Of a stretch of 20,791 nt of DNA, positions 1 through 9,768 are shown piece by piece (position 1 is the first letter of the stretch; each line of letters starts with the position of its first letter). The position numbers and the translations under genes were made by a program. The notes beneath the pieces are model-generated. The model saw only the letters and a list, made by a program, of their open reading frames with translations, was not told the DNA's origin and did no database searches. The stretch comes from Xanthobacteraceae bacterium (GTDB lineage: Bacteria; Pseudomonadota; Alphaproteobacteria; Rhizobiales; Xanthobacteraceae): positions 1 to 20,791 of the forward strand of contig JASHYD010000123.1 in assembly GCA_030043175.1 (NCBI GenBank), read 5' to 3'.

Positions 1-271
1 TTTAGATGAGCGCCACAAGCGGGCATTGGGGTTGTTTAGAAAGCACCCTCTCACGAATGATGGGTCGCTTAATCGAGTCATGTTCGCCCGTCACACCCCC
101 TGATTGTCCAGCTGCCCCTCCGCGGCAGCAAAGTCTGGTAGGCACGCGTTTCGCCGCTTCTCTTGTGAAAGTTTTGAATTTGGATAGCCTTGGTCGCTGG
201 GCCGTCTCCAAAACGTCGGTGACGTCGCGTCAACATTCGGCAGGCGTCAGTCCCCTCACGAGGTTGGGATC
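1..271. other. Left-edge non-coding stretch
   Basis: No supported gene. Short open frames exist on both strands but show no recognisable family, and the ones on the plus strand overlap the start of the amidohydrolase. The last bases carry that gene's ribosome binding site: GAGG at 260-263, eight bases before the ATG. I could not pick out a convincing promoter. Confidence 0.5.
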
Positions 272-1729
272 ATGAAAACGATCACGAAAGTCGCGCAAAG
301 GACGTTCGTTGCCCTGACGCTCACGCTGCTTCCGGCGGTGGCATCTGCTCAGCAGGCGACAGCGCATCAGCAACTCATGGAACTCGTGGGTCGCCAGGCC
401 GCACATTTTTCTGCCACGTCCAGAACCATCTGGGACTACGCGGAACTCGGCTACCAGGAAGCAAAGAGTTCGACGCTCCTGCAGCGCGAACTCCAGGCGG
501 CAGGCTTTCAGGTGCAGTCCGGCGTCGCCGGCGAGCCGACCGCATTCGTCGCGAGCTATGGCCAGGGTCAGCCGGTTATCGGTATTCTGGGCGAGTTCGA
601 CGCGCTTCCCGGGCTATCGCAGGACGCCACGCCGGTCCGCAAACCTATTTTGGCCGACGCGCCCGGCCATGCCTGCGGTCATAATCTGCTCGGTTCCGGG
701 GCGGCGCTCGCAGCGGTCGCACTTCGGGAATACATGGAACGCAATCGGATTGCGGGCACGCTGCGCTACTACGGGACGCCCGCCGAGGAAGGCGGCGACG
801 GCAAGGTTTACATGCTCCGGGCCGGATTGTTTCGTGACGTCAACGTCATCTTACACTGGCATCCGGGTGACCAGAATTCCGTCTTCAACGGCGGCATGCT
901 CGCCATCAATAGCGCGCGGTTTCAGTTCCGCGGCGTAGCCGCGCATGCGGCCGTTGCCCCTGACCGCGGCCGTTCCGCACTCGACGCTGTCATGCTGATG
1001 GGCAACGGCATTGAGTTTCTGCGCGAACACATCCCGAGCAACAGCCGGATCCACTACATGATCACCAATGGCGGCGCCGCCCCGAACGTGGTTCCCGATC
1101 TTGCGGAAATGTATCTCTATGCCCGCAACCCGTCGTCGGCGGTCCTCAATAACGTCTGGAGCCGTATCCTGAAGATCGGCCAGGGGGCGGCGCTGATGAC
1201 GGAAACAGCGGTGGAAGTAACGGACATCGGTGGCGACACCAACGTGGTTCCCAACGACGTGCTGGCCAAAGTGGCGCAGAGAGATTTGGAAGAGGTTGGT
1301 GGATTCCGGTACACGCCCGAAGAACGGCAGTTTGCCGAGGAATTGCAAAAAAGCCTGCCGCCCGGCGAAGCCGGCAAACTGGATTCGACCGCGACGGTTC
1401 TGCCGCTCGGGACGCGTGCCGGTCAGGCATCGACGGACGCCGGAGACGTGAGCTGGAACGTGCCGACAATCGGTTTTCTTGCCGCAACCTTCGTGCCCGG
1501 CGTTGTTGCCCATACCTGGCAGGCGGCCGCAAGCTCCGGCATGAGCATCGGCCAGAAGGGCATGGTGGTTGCCGCAAAGGCTCTTGCCATCACGGGGGCC
1601 GACCTATTTGCGGATGCTCAGCTCATCGCCGATGCCAACGCAGAATTCCACAGGCAGCTCAATAGTGACACCTATCAGTCCGTTATCCCAGAATTCCAAA
1701 AACCGCCGTTGGGCTACCGGAACAAATAG
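272..1729 (+). CDS. Secreted M20D-family amidohydrolase, AbgB-like
   Basis: A 485-residue metallohydrolase that probably cleaves an amide bond in an N-acyl or aminobenzoyl-glutamate-type substrate. Residues 1-26 form a signal peptide ending ASA, so the enzyme should act in the periplasm. Family signatures seen are GEFDALPG (107-114), GHACGHN (132-138, with the Cys-Gly-His metal site), the catalytic Glu pair in TPAEEGG (E172/E173), LHWHP (H195, H197), and late in the chain STDAGDVSW followed by VAHTWQ (H414). The STDxGDVSW...HTWQ block is typical of p-aminobenzoyl-glutamate hydrolase subunit B (AbgB), and the length fits (about 480). E. coli AbgB is cytosolic and pairs with AbgA; no abgA or abgT neighbour is visible, so the exact substrate is open. 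The start has GAGG eight bases upstream. The next gene is convergent. Confidence 0.9.
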   Translation: MKTITKVAQRTFVALTLTLLPAVASAQQATAHQQLMELVGRQAAHFSATSRTIWDYAELGYQEAKSSTLLQRELQAAGFQVQSGVAGEPTAFVASYGQGQPVIGILGEFDALPGLSQDATPVRKPILADAPGHACGHNLLGSGAALAAVALREYMERNRIAGTLRYYGTPAEEGGDGKVYMLRAGLFRDVNVILHWHPGDQNSVFNGGMLAINSARFQFRGVAAHAAVAPDRGRSALDAVMLMGNGIEFLREHIPSNSRIHYMITNGGAAPNVVPDLAEMYLYARNPSSAVLNNVWSRILKIGQGAALMTETAVEVTDIGGDTNVVPNDVLAKVAQRDLEEVGGFRYTPEERQFAEELQKSLPPGEAGKLDSTATVLPLGTRAGQASTDAGDVSWNVPTIGFLAATFVPGVVAHTWQAAASSGMSIGQKGMVVAAKALAITGADLFADAQLIADANAEFHRQLNSDTYQSVIPEFQKPPLGYRNK

Positions 1730-2067
1730 CAACGCGAAGGCGCAGCGGTGCTCCGCGCTCTCCAGCCCCAACGCTGGTCGGCTTGGCGAGCGGATCTGCG
1801 CGGAGGCGCCCAAGAATATTGCTGCCAGCATCCGACATGGTTCGCTCTTCGGACCGAGCTTACGCCACAACGCTGCCGGCAAATGGCATCCGGCCTGATC
1901 ATCTATGCGCAATATTCGGGGATCCCTGGGAGGGCCTGCCGAGGATGCAGCAGGTCTGGCAAACGCCTAGAGCCAGACCCGGTAGTCGGATCGGTCAACG
2001 TGGCCGGGTCGGGCCATAACCCGTCATATGCGGAGCCTATCTCAGCCGTGGCACGCCTCCGACGCCA
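1730..2067. other. Convergent intergenic region, no gene seen
   Basis: These 338 bases lie between the ends of two convergent genes. Open frames here are short and unlike known proteins. I see no terminator with a clear T-run on either strand. Confidence 0.5.
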
Positions 2068-2904
2068 TTACTTTCGCGACTGGCCGAAATAACTCAAATC
2101 GGGCGGTTGCTGATCCTTGTAGGCCGGCATCAGCTTCCCATTGGTCGCGTTAAGAACGTAGGCCTCGTCGCCGATCTTGACCCAAACGTTGTCCTCCGGG
2201 CAGGTCTCCAACAGCCACACCGGGTGAGGATCCTGCTTGCGGACGGCCTTCTGGACTTTGCCGTAGGGCCGCGTCATGGCGTGATCTATCACGGTGATCT
2301 CGTCATAGAGCGTGTTGCGGTCGAGCTTGTCGAGATAGAACCGCTCCTTGATGACGGTCTGGTTGTCCTCATGAAATGGAATGCCTGAAGCCTCATAAGC
2401 GCGTGGACCCCGCAGGTATCGGGTCTCCACTTCGAGCGTGGTGTATTTGCCGTCACCGTTCTCGTCGATCCACTTGCCGATCGAGTAACCCACAAGTGTG
2501 CGTTCGGCATCCGCAGGCCAATCGCGGCCGTCGGTATAGATCCGCCGATACACATCGTTGTTGTGGCTCATCAGGATGTAGGTCGTCTCTGGGGTGACGA
2601 TAATCTCCATTGGATTATAAAGGTTCATCATCGCCGGCATGCCCTCCGGAATGCAGAAGGTCGATGGCCAATTGCCGGGCCGACCGGCGCGCTGGTCGGC
2701 CACACTGGCATCGAATACCTTTTGGTATTCCGGGGTGAGCGGGGGTGGGCCTCCAAGCTGGCGCCAGTTATTCGGGGGGCCGATGCGATCCCATTGGCCG
2801 CTGAAGTCAGGGTACTTGCTGAAATCAACCACCTGCGCGATCGCCGGGGGCGCCAGCAGTCCGGCTGCCAGCGCAACTGCCCATGTTGAGACTGGATAAC
2901 CCAT
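2068..2904 (-). CDS. Secreted protein of unknown function, 'DFSGQW' family
   Basis: A 278-residue protein with a signal peptide (MGYPVSTWAVALAAGLL, then APPAIAQ, likely cut after AIA-Q). The mature part has FSGQWDRIGPP, CIPEGMPAMM, PMEIIVTPETTYIL, RRIYTDGRDWP and GYSIGKW. I recognise this pattern (FSGxW, PxGMPxxM, RRIYTDGR, SIGxW) from a broad family of exported proteins common in soil proteobacteria and acidobacteria, but no biochemical function is known to me. DENGDGKYTTLE resembles a calcium-binding EF-hand loop; that is a resemblance only. The frame is open 41 codons further upstream, but I chose this ATG because GGAG sits six bases before it and the signal peptide starts here. It converges on the amidohydrolase; a shared pathway is not shown. 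Confidence 0.82.
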   Translation of the reverse strand: MGYPVSTWAVALAAGLLAPPAIAQVVDFSKYPDFSGQWDRIGPPNNWRQLGGPPPLTPEYQKVFDASVADQRAGRPGNWPSTFCIPEGMPAMMNLYNPMEIIVTPETTYILMSHNNDVYRRIYTDGRDWPADAERTLVGYSIGKWIDENGDGKYTTLEVETRYLRGPRAYEASGIPFHEDNQTVIKERFYLDKLDRNTLYDEITVIDHAMTRPYGKVQKAVRKQDPHPVWLLETCPEDNVWVKIGDEAYVLNATNGKLMPAYKDQQPPDLSYFGQSRK

Positions 2905-3585
2905 GGAATTCTCCGCAAGATCAGCCAACAGCCCGTGTTTGAAGGCTGCCGGCAATTGCCGGAAGGCTCCGGCGACACTGGTATTTTCGGCGCGACTTCG
3001 CGAACATCTGAAAACGTCCTGTTTCAATCAGGGCTGGTTATTAGGTTCGGCGCTCGGTGGCGCCGGGCTGGCCGCATGGATCCACCGCGGGTCAATCGCA
3101 TCGCGGCGGGTACGCATTTTCGGCGTTGGACACCAGGCTGCGGATCTTGGCGGCCTCAACGCAACTGGCACCAATGCACGCCACGATCAGACCCTCCTGC
3201 AACGGCACTTGCGACGGACTGCACCGTTGTCGTGCCTCCTCCGCTGCTGGCCCCCGCTGACTTTACCGGCAAACCTCCGTCATGGCGAGGGACCCCTTTA
3301 AAAGTGCCCCCGGACAGCCCGGCGGCTGCGGCTAGCGGAACATTTCGCGGGAGGCTTGTTTCGCCCTATCGTGCGCCTGGTGCTCAAGTCACACGTTGCG
3401 GCAATGTCCGCTTTGGAGTTCTCGACGGTTCGGCGTAATCTGTGGCTGGACTGCTGGGAATTATGCGGCGCTTTTGCGGTTCTGCTGCTGCCTCGTGCAT
3501 CAAGGAGCCGGGGCACGCTGCTCGGCGGGGCCGCGCACCCCATGCTGCCGAGAGCGCAACAGCACTCGCTTCATCCGGCTTCAAG
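2905..3585. other. 681-base gene-free gap behind plsY
   Basis: No intact gene is supported. The region should hold the promoter of the secreted protein to its left and the end of the pyrB-pyrC-plsY transcript from its right. On the minus strand a stop-to-stop frame of about 56 codons ending at 3092 reads sensibly (it includes EAAKIRSLVSNAENAY) but has no ATG and no recognised family; it may be a gene fragment or chance. dprA, which usually follows plsY in related genomes, could not be found even as a remnant. Confidence 0.45.
2911..2914 (-). promoter_or_regulatory. Ribosome binding site fixing the start of the secreted protein
   Basis: On the minus strand GGAG lies six bases before the ATG at 2904. 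It supports the internal start over the ATG at 3027, which would put 41 unrelated residues in front of the signal peptide. Confidence 0.6.
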
Positions 3586-4215
3586 TTACCGCCGCGCCTG
3601 CGATCGTGCCCCGATCTTGCCTTCGGAGCCCGCTAACAGCCGCGCGATGTTTTGACGATGCATCACCCATAGCAGCGCCGCGAGCGCTGCGAACAGCCAT
3701 GCATCGCGCGTCTCGCCGAACGACCACAGCATCACCGGCGTCGCGGCGCTTGCGATCAGGGCGGAGAGCGAGGAGTAGCGGGTCACGGCAGCGACCACGA
3801 GCCAGATCGCGCAGAAGCCGAGCGCGACCGGCCAGGCAAAAGCGATCAACAGGCCGATGAACGTGGCGACGCCCTTGCCGCCCTTAAACTTGAGCCAGAC
3901 GGGAAACAGGTGTCCGAGGAATGCGCCAATAGCTGCCGCGATCGCTGCCTCTGACCTGCCGAAATGGAAGGCGATGAGTACCGCCCCTGTGCCCTTCAGG
4001 ACGTCGCATACGAGCGTCGCCGCGGCAAGGTCCTTTCGCCCGGTGCGCAAGACATTGGTGGCGCCGATATTGCCGGAACCGATCTCGCGGATGTCGCGCG
4101 TGCCCGCAAGCCAGGTGATCATGAGCCCGAACGGGATCGCGCCCGCCAAATAGCCGAACGCAAAGGCAATGGCCCAGGTGGGCAGGGCGGTCAGAACAGG
4201 CCCGAACTCACTCAT
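3586..4215 (-). CDS. plsY: Glycerol-3-phosphate acyltransferase PlsY
   Basis: A 209-residue inner-membrane acyltransferase that moves an acyl group from acyl-phosphate to glycerol-3-phosphate, giving lysophosphatidic acid, the first step of phospholipid synthesis. The three conserved cytosolic motifs are visible: [12 protein letters not shown] (about 47-58), [18 protein letters not shown] (about 100-117) and [10 protein letters not shown] (about 147-156). Hydrophobic segments between them fit the usual five-helix topology, and length is normal. The frame extends 35 codons upstream, but MSEFGPV with its first membrane helix matches the family start. It is the last gene of the pyrB-pyrC-plsY group; its partner PlsX is not in the window. 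The 478-base spacer before it suggests its own promoter. Confidence 0.95.
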   Translation of the reverse strand: MSEFGPVLTALPTWAIAFAFGYLAGAIPFGLMITWLAGTRDIREIGSGNIGATNVLRTGRKDLAAATLVCDVLKGTGAVLIAFHFGRSEAAIAAAIGAFLGHLFPVWLKFKGGKGVATFIGLLIAFAWPVALGFCAIWLVVAAVTRYSSLSALIASAATPVMLWSFGETRDAWLFAALAALLWVMHRQNIARLLAGSEGKIGARSQARR

Positions 4216-4693
4216 GGCGTTTTCGTCCCGTCGCTGAGGTCGTGCAGTGCCGGTCTTCGAAGACGCGGGGAAATCGCACCCGGAGAGGGTTGCGGTAAGG
4301 GGGCCTTTCCGCAAGATCAATGTTGGGATTGAGAACCTGTGGAGAGACCACCACGGAGGTTTTGCGGACTATAATCCCACAAAACCAGTAACTCGGAGTG
4401 CTGGCCGCCATTGTCGCAATCTGCCGGTGCAGGGTCGAACGCGATCCAGGTTTCACAGAGGTCGGACCGGTGTCCCGCTGGGATCTCAAGAACGCCCGTC
4501 GAGACCGGCGAGTTCAACCCCAGGCCAAAGCCACGCGCAAAGCTGCTACTGGATCTCGGCGGGCCGCTGGCGTCGCGGCAAAGCGGCTCTTAGTCGGACC
4601 GAGCGTCTCGCGCGGTTCGAGACGAGCCGGGTGAGGACGGTTACGCTTACTCATCCGCTCCAAAAAGCGCGCTCCCGCAAAACTTATACGTAT
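4216..4693. other. 478-base spacer between pyrC and plsY
   Basis: Unusually long for these two genes, which sit close together in relatives. No gene is convincing. A minus-strand frame from 4517 to 4317 (66 codons, TTG start) has plausible residue usage but no family. A small hairpin, GTCTCG at 4605-4610 with CGAGAC at 4618-4623 and a seven-base loop, lies about 70 bases past the pyrC stop; it has no T-run. The spacer probably contains a plsY promoter and perhaps remains of an insertion. Confidence 0.4.
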
Positions 4694-6004
4694 TCATACA
4701 CCTTCATACACCGTGCGCCCTCCCACGATGGTGCGTGTCACCCGGCCCTGCAGCCGCGCCTCGTCAAACGGCGTATTCTTGCATTTCGATTTGAGGTCGG
4801 CGCGGTCGAGCACCCACGGCGCATCCGGATCGAAGACCACCACGTCGGCCGGGCTGCCGGGCCGCAGGCTGCCGCCCGGCAGGCCGAGCAGTGCCGCGGG
4901 TCGCGTCGACATCGCCCGCAACAACACAGGCAATGCGATGTCGCCGCTGTGGACGAGGCGCAGGCTCGCGGCCAGCATGGTCTCGATGCCGATGGCGCCA
5001 GGCGCGGCTTCCGCGAAGGGCAGACGCTTGGTTTCCACGTCCTGGGGATTGTGATCCGACATCACGGCATCGATCAGGCCAGATGCAACCGCCTCCACCA
5101 ACGCGCCGCGGTCCGCCTCCGCACGCAGCGGCGGCGCGAGCTTGCAGAACGTGCGGTAGGAACCCACGTCAATCTCGTTTAAGGTCAGATGATTGATCGA
5201 GGCGGCGGCCGTCACCATGAGGCCGGTATCCTTGGCCCGCCGCAGCACTTCCAGTGAATCCTCGCAGGTGATCGAGGCCGCGTGATAGCGACCCCGCGCG
5301 AGCGCAACCAGGCGCAGGTCGCGCTCCAGTACCACGGTTTCGGCGGCTTTGGGCACGCCGACGAGGCCGAGCCGGGCGGCAAATTCGCCCTCATTCATGA
5401 CGCCTTCGCCGACCAGATCCAGGTCTTCGGTGAAATGCACGATGAGCGCATCGAAATCGCGCGCATAGATGAGAGCGCGGCGCATCACCTGGGCGCTAGC
5501 AACGGTCTTGGCGCCGTCCGTGAAGGCGACCGCACCAGCAGCCTTCAACAGGCCTATCTCGGTCATTTCGCGGCCCTTGATGCCCTTGGTGAGCGCCGCC
5601 ATGGGATGGACATGGACGATCGCGGTATCGCGAGCCCGGCGCAGCACGAAATCCACCATGGCGGGCTCGTCGATCGCCGGGCTCGTGTCCGGCTGCGACA
5701 CTATGGTGGTAACGCCGCCGGCGGCCGCGGCCTGGCTCGCCGATGCGAAGGTTTCGCGATGTTCGGCACCCGGCTCGCCCACGAAGGCGCGCATGTCGAT
5801 GAGACCCGGAGCCGCTACCTTGCCGCGGCAGTCGACCACCTCGGTGCCTTCCGGCACGCCGGCCGCCCCGATGCCGCGCTTGGCGTCGCGGACGACGCCG
5901 TCGGCAATCAAAAGATCGCCCTCCAGGTCGAGATCGCGGGATGGATCAATGATCCGGGCATTGGTGAGCAGGATCGGGCGGCGATCGGCGAACACGTCAC
6001 GCAT
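4694..6004 (-). CDS. pyrC: Dihydroorotase-like protein PyrC', metal site lost
   Basis: A 436-residue amidohydrolase-fold protein of the dihydroorotase class I family, of normal length. The opening strand motif reads [13 protein letters not shown]: the two metal-binding histidines of the usual HxH are Arg72 and Phe74. A later ligand is also gone (RYHAAS: Ser244 where active enzymes have His). Asp317 in SDHNP survives. It is therefore unlikely to convert carbamoyl-aspartate to dihydroorotate. In Pseudomonas an inactive PyrC' is needed to assemble aspartate carbamoyltransferase, and that role is the best inference here; a second, active dihydroorotase should exist elsewhere. Its ATG overlaps the pyrB stop by 8 bases, so translation is probably coupled. 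Annotation pipelines would usually call this simply dihydroorotase. Confidence 0.93.
   Translation of the reverse strand: MRDVFADRRPILLTNARIIDPSRDLDLEGDLLIADGVVRDAKRGIGAAGVPEGTEVVDCRGKVAAPGLIDMRAFVGEPGAEHRETFASASQAAAAGGVTTIVSQPDTSPAIDEPAMVDFVLRRARDTAIVHVHPMAALTKGIKGREMTEIGLLKAAGAVAFTDGAKTVASAQVMRRALIYARDFDALIVHFTEDLDLVGEGVMNEGEFAARLGLVGVPKAAETVVLERDLRLVALARGRYHAASITCEDSLEVLRRAKDTGLMVTAAASINHLTLNEIDVGSYRTFCKLAPPLRAEADRGALVEAVASGLIDAVMSDHNPQDVETKRLPFAEAAPGAIGIETMLAASLRLVHSGDIALPVLLRAMSTRPAALLGLPGGSLRPGSPADVVVFDPDAPWVLDRADLKSKCKNTPFDEARLQGRVTRTIVGGRTVYEGV
5997..6004 (-). promoter_or_regulatory. pyrB/pyrC stop-start overlap
   Basis: The sequence ATGCGTGA contains the pyrC ATG and the pyrB TGA in different frames. 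Such overlaps usually couple translation and would favour matched amounts of the two subunits. Confidence 0.8.
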
Positions 6005-6950
6005 TCGGCAAGTTCCGCGACAGCGCCTCGAGCACGGCCATGCGCACCGCCACCCCCATCTCGACCTGCTCGCGGATCAACGACTGGCCGCCGTCGGCGA
6101 CGCTGGAGTCAATCTCCACGCCGCGGTTCATCGGGCCGGGGTGCATCACCAACGCGTCGGGCCTGGCGAAGGCAAGCTTCTTCGCATCGAGGCCGAAATA
6201 GGCGAAATATTCCTGGCTGGAAGGCACCAGCGAACCGTTCATGCGCTCGCGCTGCAGGCGCAGCATCATTACGATGTCAGCGTTGTGCAGGCCTTGGCGC
6301 ATATCGCGGCAGACCTCGACGCCGAAATTCTCGATACCGGGCGGCAACAGCGTCGAGGGGGCCACAACGCGCACGCGCGCGCCAAGCGAGTTGAGCAGAA
6401 CGATATTGGAACGCGCCACCCGCGAATGCGCGATGTCGCCGCAGATCGCGATCGTCAGCGCCTCGATCGGTCCCTTGTTGCGGCGGATCGTGAGCGCATC
6501 AAGCAATGCCTGGGTCGGATGCTCGTGGGCACCGTCGCCAGCATTGATCACGGCGCAATCGACCTTGCGGGCAAGCAGCTCAACGGCGCCCGAGGCGTGA
6601 TGGCGGACCACCAGAATGTCCGGACGCATGGCGTTGAGCGTGATCGCGGTGTCGATCAGCGTCTCGCCCTTGCGCATCGAGGACGAACCCACTGACATGT
6701 TCATGACATCGGCACCGAGCCGCTTGCCGGCCAGCTCGAACGAGGACTGCGTGCGGGTCGAGGCCTCGAAGAACAGGTTGACCTGGGTGCGGCCGCGCAA
6801 CGACGCACGCTTCTTCTCGATCTGGCGATTGAGATCGACGAATTCCTCGGCGAGATCAAGCAATCCAACGATTTCGTCGGGCGAAAGCCCCTCGATCCCC
6901 AACAGATGGCGGTGGTGGAGAACGAACGTGGTTTTCGGGGAGATGTTCAT
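5997..6950 (-). CDS. pyrB: Aspartate carbamoyltransferase catalytic subunit
   Basis: A 317-residue cytosolic enzyme joining carbamoyl phosphate and aspartate in the committed step of pyrimidine synthesis. Seen are the carbamoyl-phosphate motif STRT (64-67), the mobile loop with SSMRKGETL (Ser90, Lys94), [12 protein letters not shown] (116-127), [10 protein letters not shown] (142-151), [13 protein letters not shown] and [13 protein letters not shown]. All catalytic residues I can check are present. The frame stays open 152 codons upstream, but those residues look like random high-GC translation; [19 protein letters not shown] is the family N-terminus. The Shine-Dalgarno is weak (AGGTG). pyrC follows with an 8-base overlap. 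No PyrI regulatory gene is present, as usual for the PyrB/PyrC' type. I saw no pyrimidine attenuator. Confidence 0.96.
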   Translation of the reverse strand: MNISPKTTFVLHHRHLLGIEGLSPDEIVGLLDLAEEFVDLNRQIEKKRASLRGRTQVNLFFEASTRTQSSFELAGKRLGADVMNMSVGSSSMRKGETLIDTAITLNAMRPDILVVRHHASGAVELLARKVDCAVINAGDGAHEHPTQALLDALTIRRNKGPIEALTIAICGDIAHSRVARSNIVLLNSLGARVRVVAPSTLLPPGIENFGVEVCRDMRQGLHNADIVMMLRLQRERMNGSLVPSSQEYFAYFGLDAKKLAFARPDALVMHPGPMNRGVEIDSSVADGGQSLIREQVEMGVAVRMAVLEALSRNLPNA

Positions 6951-7407
6951 TAAAGCGGCACCTATAGGAGCATTTGGCGCGGCCGGCAAGGGCACCTTCG
7001 AAACGATCCCCAGGGTTTGCGCCACGGTCGCGGACAGTGATCCCGCCGCTATCGCCGCGCGCCGTAGACCGTATCCCGTGAGGCCTTCCGGCCGGGCGCA
7101 GCGCCGCGCGTACGGGGATTGCGGATAGATAATAGTAGCGGTCGTGCCGCTGAATGCGGCGTAGCGGCGCCGCCTGACCGGCGCGGACCTGCATGAATGA
7201 GGCCCGCGGCGCCGCCGACAGTCGCAACCGCCGCATTGGCGGGCCCTGCCCTCTCCCGCAGGTCGCAAAGGTCGGGGCAGAGAGGTTTGGCCTTGATCAG
7301 CGCAGGCGCACAAGCCATATGCCGGTCTGCCACGCGAGACGGCGGAGCGAACCCGAGAACGCCTACGGCGTTCCGCGCTGCGGGAGAATGGGCCGAAGGC
7401 GCACACG
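6951..7407. other. Divergent promoter region of pyrB and the copper ATPase
   Basis: These 457 bases separate two divergently read genes and should hold both promoters. It is GC-rich, with clusters such as CGGCGCCGCC and a stretch near 7250-7295 (CCCTGCCCTCTCCCGC with GGGGCAGAGAGG) that resembles the GC-rich palindromic repeats elsewhere in the window. I found no MerR-type copper operator (long spacer palindrome) and no convincing -35/-10 pair. Confidence 0.4.
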
Positions 7408-9768
7408 ATGGCTTTCCATCACGACACCCATACGCACGAGCATCACGTCGACGCCACGGCGGTTGCGGGGGCCGCCAAGGATCCGGTCTGCGGCATGGCG
7501 ATTGATCCGCAGAAGACGCCGCACGCGGCGACCCATTCCGGAATAGACCATTTCTTCTGCTCCTCGGGCTGCCGCGCAAAGTTCGAAGCCGACCCTAGGC
7601 GCTACCTCGATGCCGGGAAATTGCGACCAGCACCGGCGCCCGCCGCAGCGATCTACACCTGCCCGATGCATCCGCAGATTCGCCAACCCGGTCCGGGGAG
7701 TTGCCCGATCTGCGGCATGGCGCTCGAACCGGAGATTGCGAGCGCGGACACCGCGCCGAGCCCGGAACGCATCGACATGGAACGGCGCCTGTGGATCGGC
7801 CTGGTGCTTGCCGTGCCGGTAGTGATCCTCGAAATGGGCGGGCATCTTGCCAATCTGCATGCCGCCGTCCCACCGGCGCTCTCAACGTGGATCCAGTTTG
7901 CGCTGGCGACGCCGGTCGTACTGTGGGCCGGCTGGCCCTTCTTCGTTCGTGCGGCGCAATCCCTGCGGTTGCGCAACCTCAATATGTTCACTCTGATCGC
8001 GATGGGGACCGGCGTCGCATGGCTCTACAGCGTGGCCGCAACGCTGGCGCCGTCGATGTTTCCGGCGGCATTTCGCGGCGCCGACGGCACGGTGGCGATC
8101 TATTTCGAGGCCGCCGCCGTGATAACGGTCCTGGTCCTGCTCGGACAGGTCCTCGAGCTGCGCGCGCGTGAACAGACCGGCAGCGCGATCCGGGCGCTCC
8201 TTGACCTTGCGCCCAAAACAGCGCGGCGCGTTCGCCCCGACGGCTCCGATGAGGATATCGGATTGGATGAAGTCGCCGCGGGCAATCGCCTGCGCGTGCG
8301 CCCGGGCGAGAAAGTGCCGGTCGATGGCGAACTCATCGAAGGCCGCGGCATTGTCGACGAATCGATGGTCACCGGCGAATCGATGCCGATAACCAAAGGC
8401 GCCGGCGCGCCATTGATCGGCGGTACTCTCAATCGGGACGGAAGCTTCGTGATGCGGGCCGACAAGGTTGGCAGCGAAACGCTGCTCGCCCGGATTGTCG
8501 AGATGGTGGCGCAGGCGCAGCGCAGCCGCGCGCCGATCCAGCGCCTCGCCGACCAGGTCTCAGGCTGGTTCGTGCCGTTGGTGATTGCGGTCGCGGTTAT
8601 CGCCTTCGCGGCGTGGGCGACGTTTGGACCGGAGCCGCGTTTTGCCTTTGCTCTCCTCGCTGCGGTCTCGGTGCTGATCATCGCCTGCCCATGCGCGCTT
8701 GGCCTGGCAACGCCGATGTCTATCATGGTCGGGATCGGTCGCGGAGCCCGGGCCGGCGTGCTCATCAAGAACGCAGATGCGCTGGAGCGTTTCGAGAAGG
8801 TGGACACCCTGGTGGTCGACAAGACGGGCACGCTGACGGAAGGCAAGCCGAGGGTCGTCGCGGTAAAGCCCGTGGCCCTGTGGAGCGAGGACGCGCTGTT
8901 GCGGCTCATCGCGAGCGTAGAGCGAGCCAGTGAACATCCGCTCGCGGCCGCGATCGTGGCGCAGGCGCAGGCGCGCGCGCTCAAGCTCGCCGAAGCCGCC
9001 GATTTCGGCGCTTTTGCCGGCAGGGGCGCGGTCGGGACCGTCGAGGGCCAGCGCGTCGTCATCGGCAACGCCCCTATGATGGACGAGGCCGGTATCGACA
9101 TCATGGCGCTCAAGGCCGACGCCGAAGAGCTTCGCCGCAAGGGCGCGACCGCGCTGTTTGCTGGCGTCGACCGAAGCGCCGCCGGCGTGATCGCCATTGC
9201 GGATCCCGTAAAGCCGACAACGCCAGATGCGGTCGCGGCCCTGCGCAAAGCCGGTGTGAGGATCGTTATGCTCACCGGCGACAACCGCTCGACGGCGGAG
9301 GCGGTCGCGCGCGAATTGGGGATTTCCGAGGTCGAGGCCGAAATCCTTCCCGCGGACAAGGCGCGCGTGGTTGAGAAGCTGCGCGGGCTCGGACGCATCG
9401 TCGCTATGGCGGGAGATGGCGTCAACGATGCGCCGGCGCTGGCGGCCGCTGATGTCGGTGTGGCGATGGGAACCGGCACTGACGTCGCGATCGAAAGCGC
9501 CGGCGTCACGTTGCTGAAGGGCGACCTCACGGGCCTCGTGCAAGCCCGCCGCCTGTCACAAGCGACCATGGGCAACATCAGGCAGAACCTGTTCTTCGCC
9601 TTTATCTACAACGTCGCCGGCGTGCCGATCGCGGCCGGCGTGCTTTACCCGATCACCGGCGTATTGCTGTCGCCCGTGATCGCCGCGCTCGCCATGTCGC
9701 TGTCATCGGTGAGCGTAATCACCAATGCGCTTCGGCTGCGGTTTGCGAGGCTCGCGCAAACGCAATGA
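7408..9768 (+). CDS. Cu(+)-exporting P1B-type ATPase with YHS and CPICGM domains
   Basis: A 786-residue inner-membrane pump that most likely exports Cu(+) from the cytosol. Order: a His-rich tail (residues 4-13), a YHS metal-binding domain (about 24-67, DPVCGM and FCSSGC), a heavy-metal binding domain (about 83-107, TCPMHP and CPICGM), membrane helices, the actuator motif TGES, the CPC metal site in [12 protein letters not shown] (Cys427, Cys429), the phosphorylation motif DKTGT (Asp471), the SEHPLA loop (His510, Pro511) and GDGVNDAP (669-676). The last helices carry YN and MSLSS, matching the Cu(+) subclass P1B-1. There is no classical HMA GMxCxxC domain. The start has GAAGG eight bases upstream. 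No cueR or csoR is adjacent. Other soft metals such as silver are possible substrates. Confidence 0.94.
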   Translation: MAFHHDTHTHEHHVDATAVAGAAKDPVCGMAIDPQKTPHAATHSGIDHFFCSSGCRAKFEADPRRYLDAGKLRPAPAPAAAIYTCPMHPQIRQPGPGSCPICGMALEPEIASADTAPSPERIDMERRLWIGLVLAVPVVILEMGGHLANLHAAVPPALSTWIQFALATPVVLWAGWPFFVRAAQSLRLRNLNMFTLIAMGTGVAWLYSVAATLAPSMFPAAFRGADGTVAIYFEAAAVITVLVLLGQVLELRAREQTGSAIRALLDLAPKTARRVRPDGSDEDIGLDEVAAGNRLRVRPGEKVPVDGELIEGRGIVDESMVTGESMPITKGAGAPLIGGTLNRDGSFVMRADKVGSETLLARIVEMVAQAQRSRAPIQRLADQVSGWFVPLVIAVAVIAFAAWATFGPEPRFAFALLAAVSVLIIACPCALGLATPMSIMVGIGRGARAGVLIKNADALERFEKVDTLVVDKTGTLTEGKPRVVAVKPVALWSEDALLRLIASVERASEHPLAAAIVAQAQARALKLAEAADFGAFAGRGAVGTVEGQRVVIGNAPMMDEAGIDIMALKADAEELRRKGATALFAGVDRSAAGVIAIADPVKPTTPDAVAALRKAGVRIVMLTGDNRSTAEAVARELGISEVEAEILPADKARVVEKLRGLGRIVAMAGDGVNDAPALAAADVGVAMGTGTDVAIESAGVTLLKGDLTGLVQARRLSQATMGNIRQNLFFAFIYNVAGVPIAAGVLYPITGVLLSPVIAALAMSLSSVSVITNALRLRFARLAQTQ

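Noticed and set aside
4370..4375. Perfect TATAAT on the plus strand between pyrC and plsY
   Set aside because: No matching -35 box at a proper distance, and no plus-strand gene starts downstream.
4605..4623. GCGGTTCGAGAC resembling a tRNA T-arm
   Set aside because: No acceptor stem, D-arm or anticodon arm could be assembled around it.
5282..6695. Long plus-strand open frames (370 and 408 codons) across pyrC and pyrB
   Set aside because: They lie opposite well-recognised genes, are rich in Arg, Ala and His as expected for antisense of GC-rich codons, and match no family.
6951..7406. 152-codon N-terminal extension of pyrB
   Set aside because: The extension reads as random high-GC translation, and the normal family N-terminus begins at 6950.
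8100..9578. 492-codon minus-strand open frame inside the copper ATPase gene
   Set aside because: Antisense shadow of a clear P1B ATPase; Ser/Ala/Arg-rich composition without domains.
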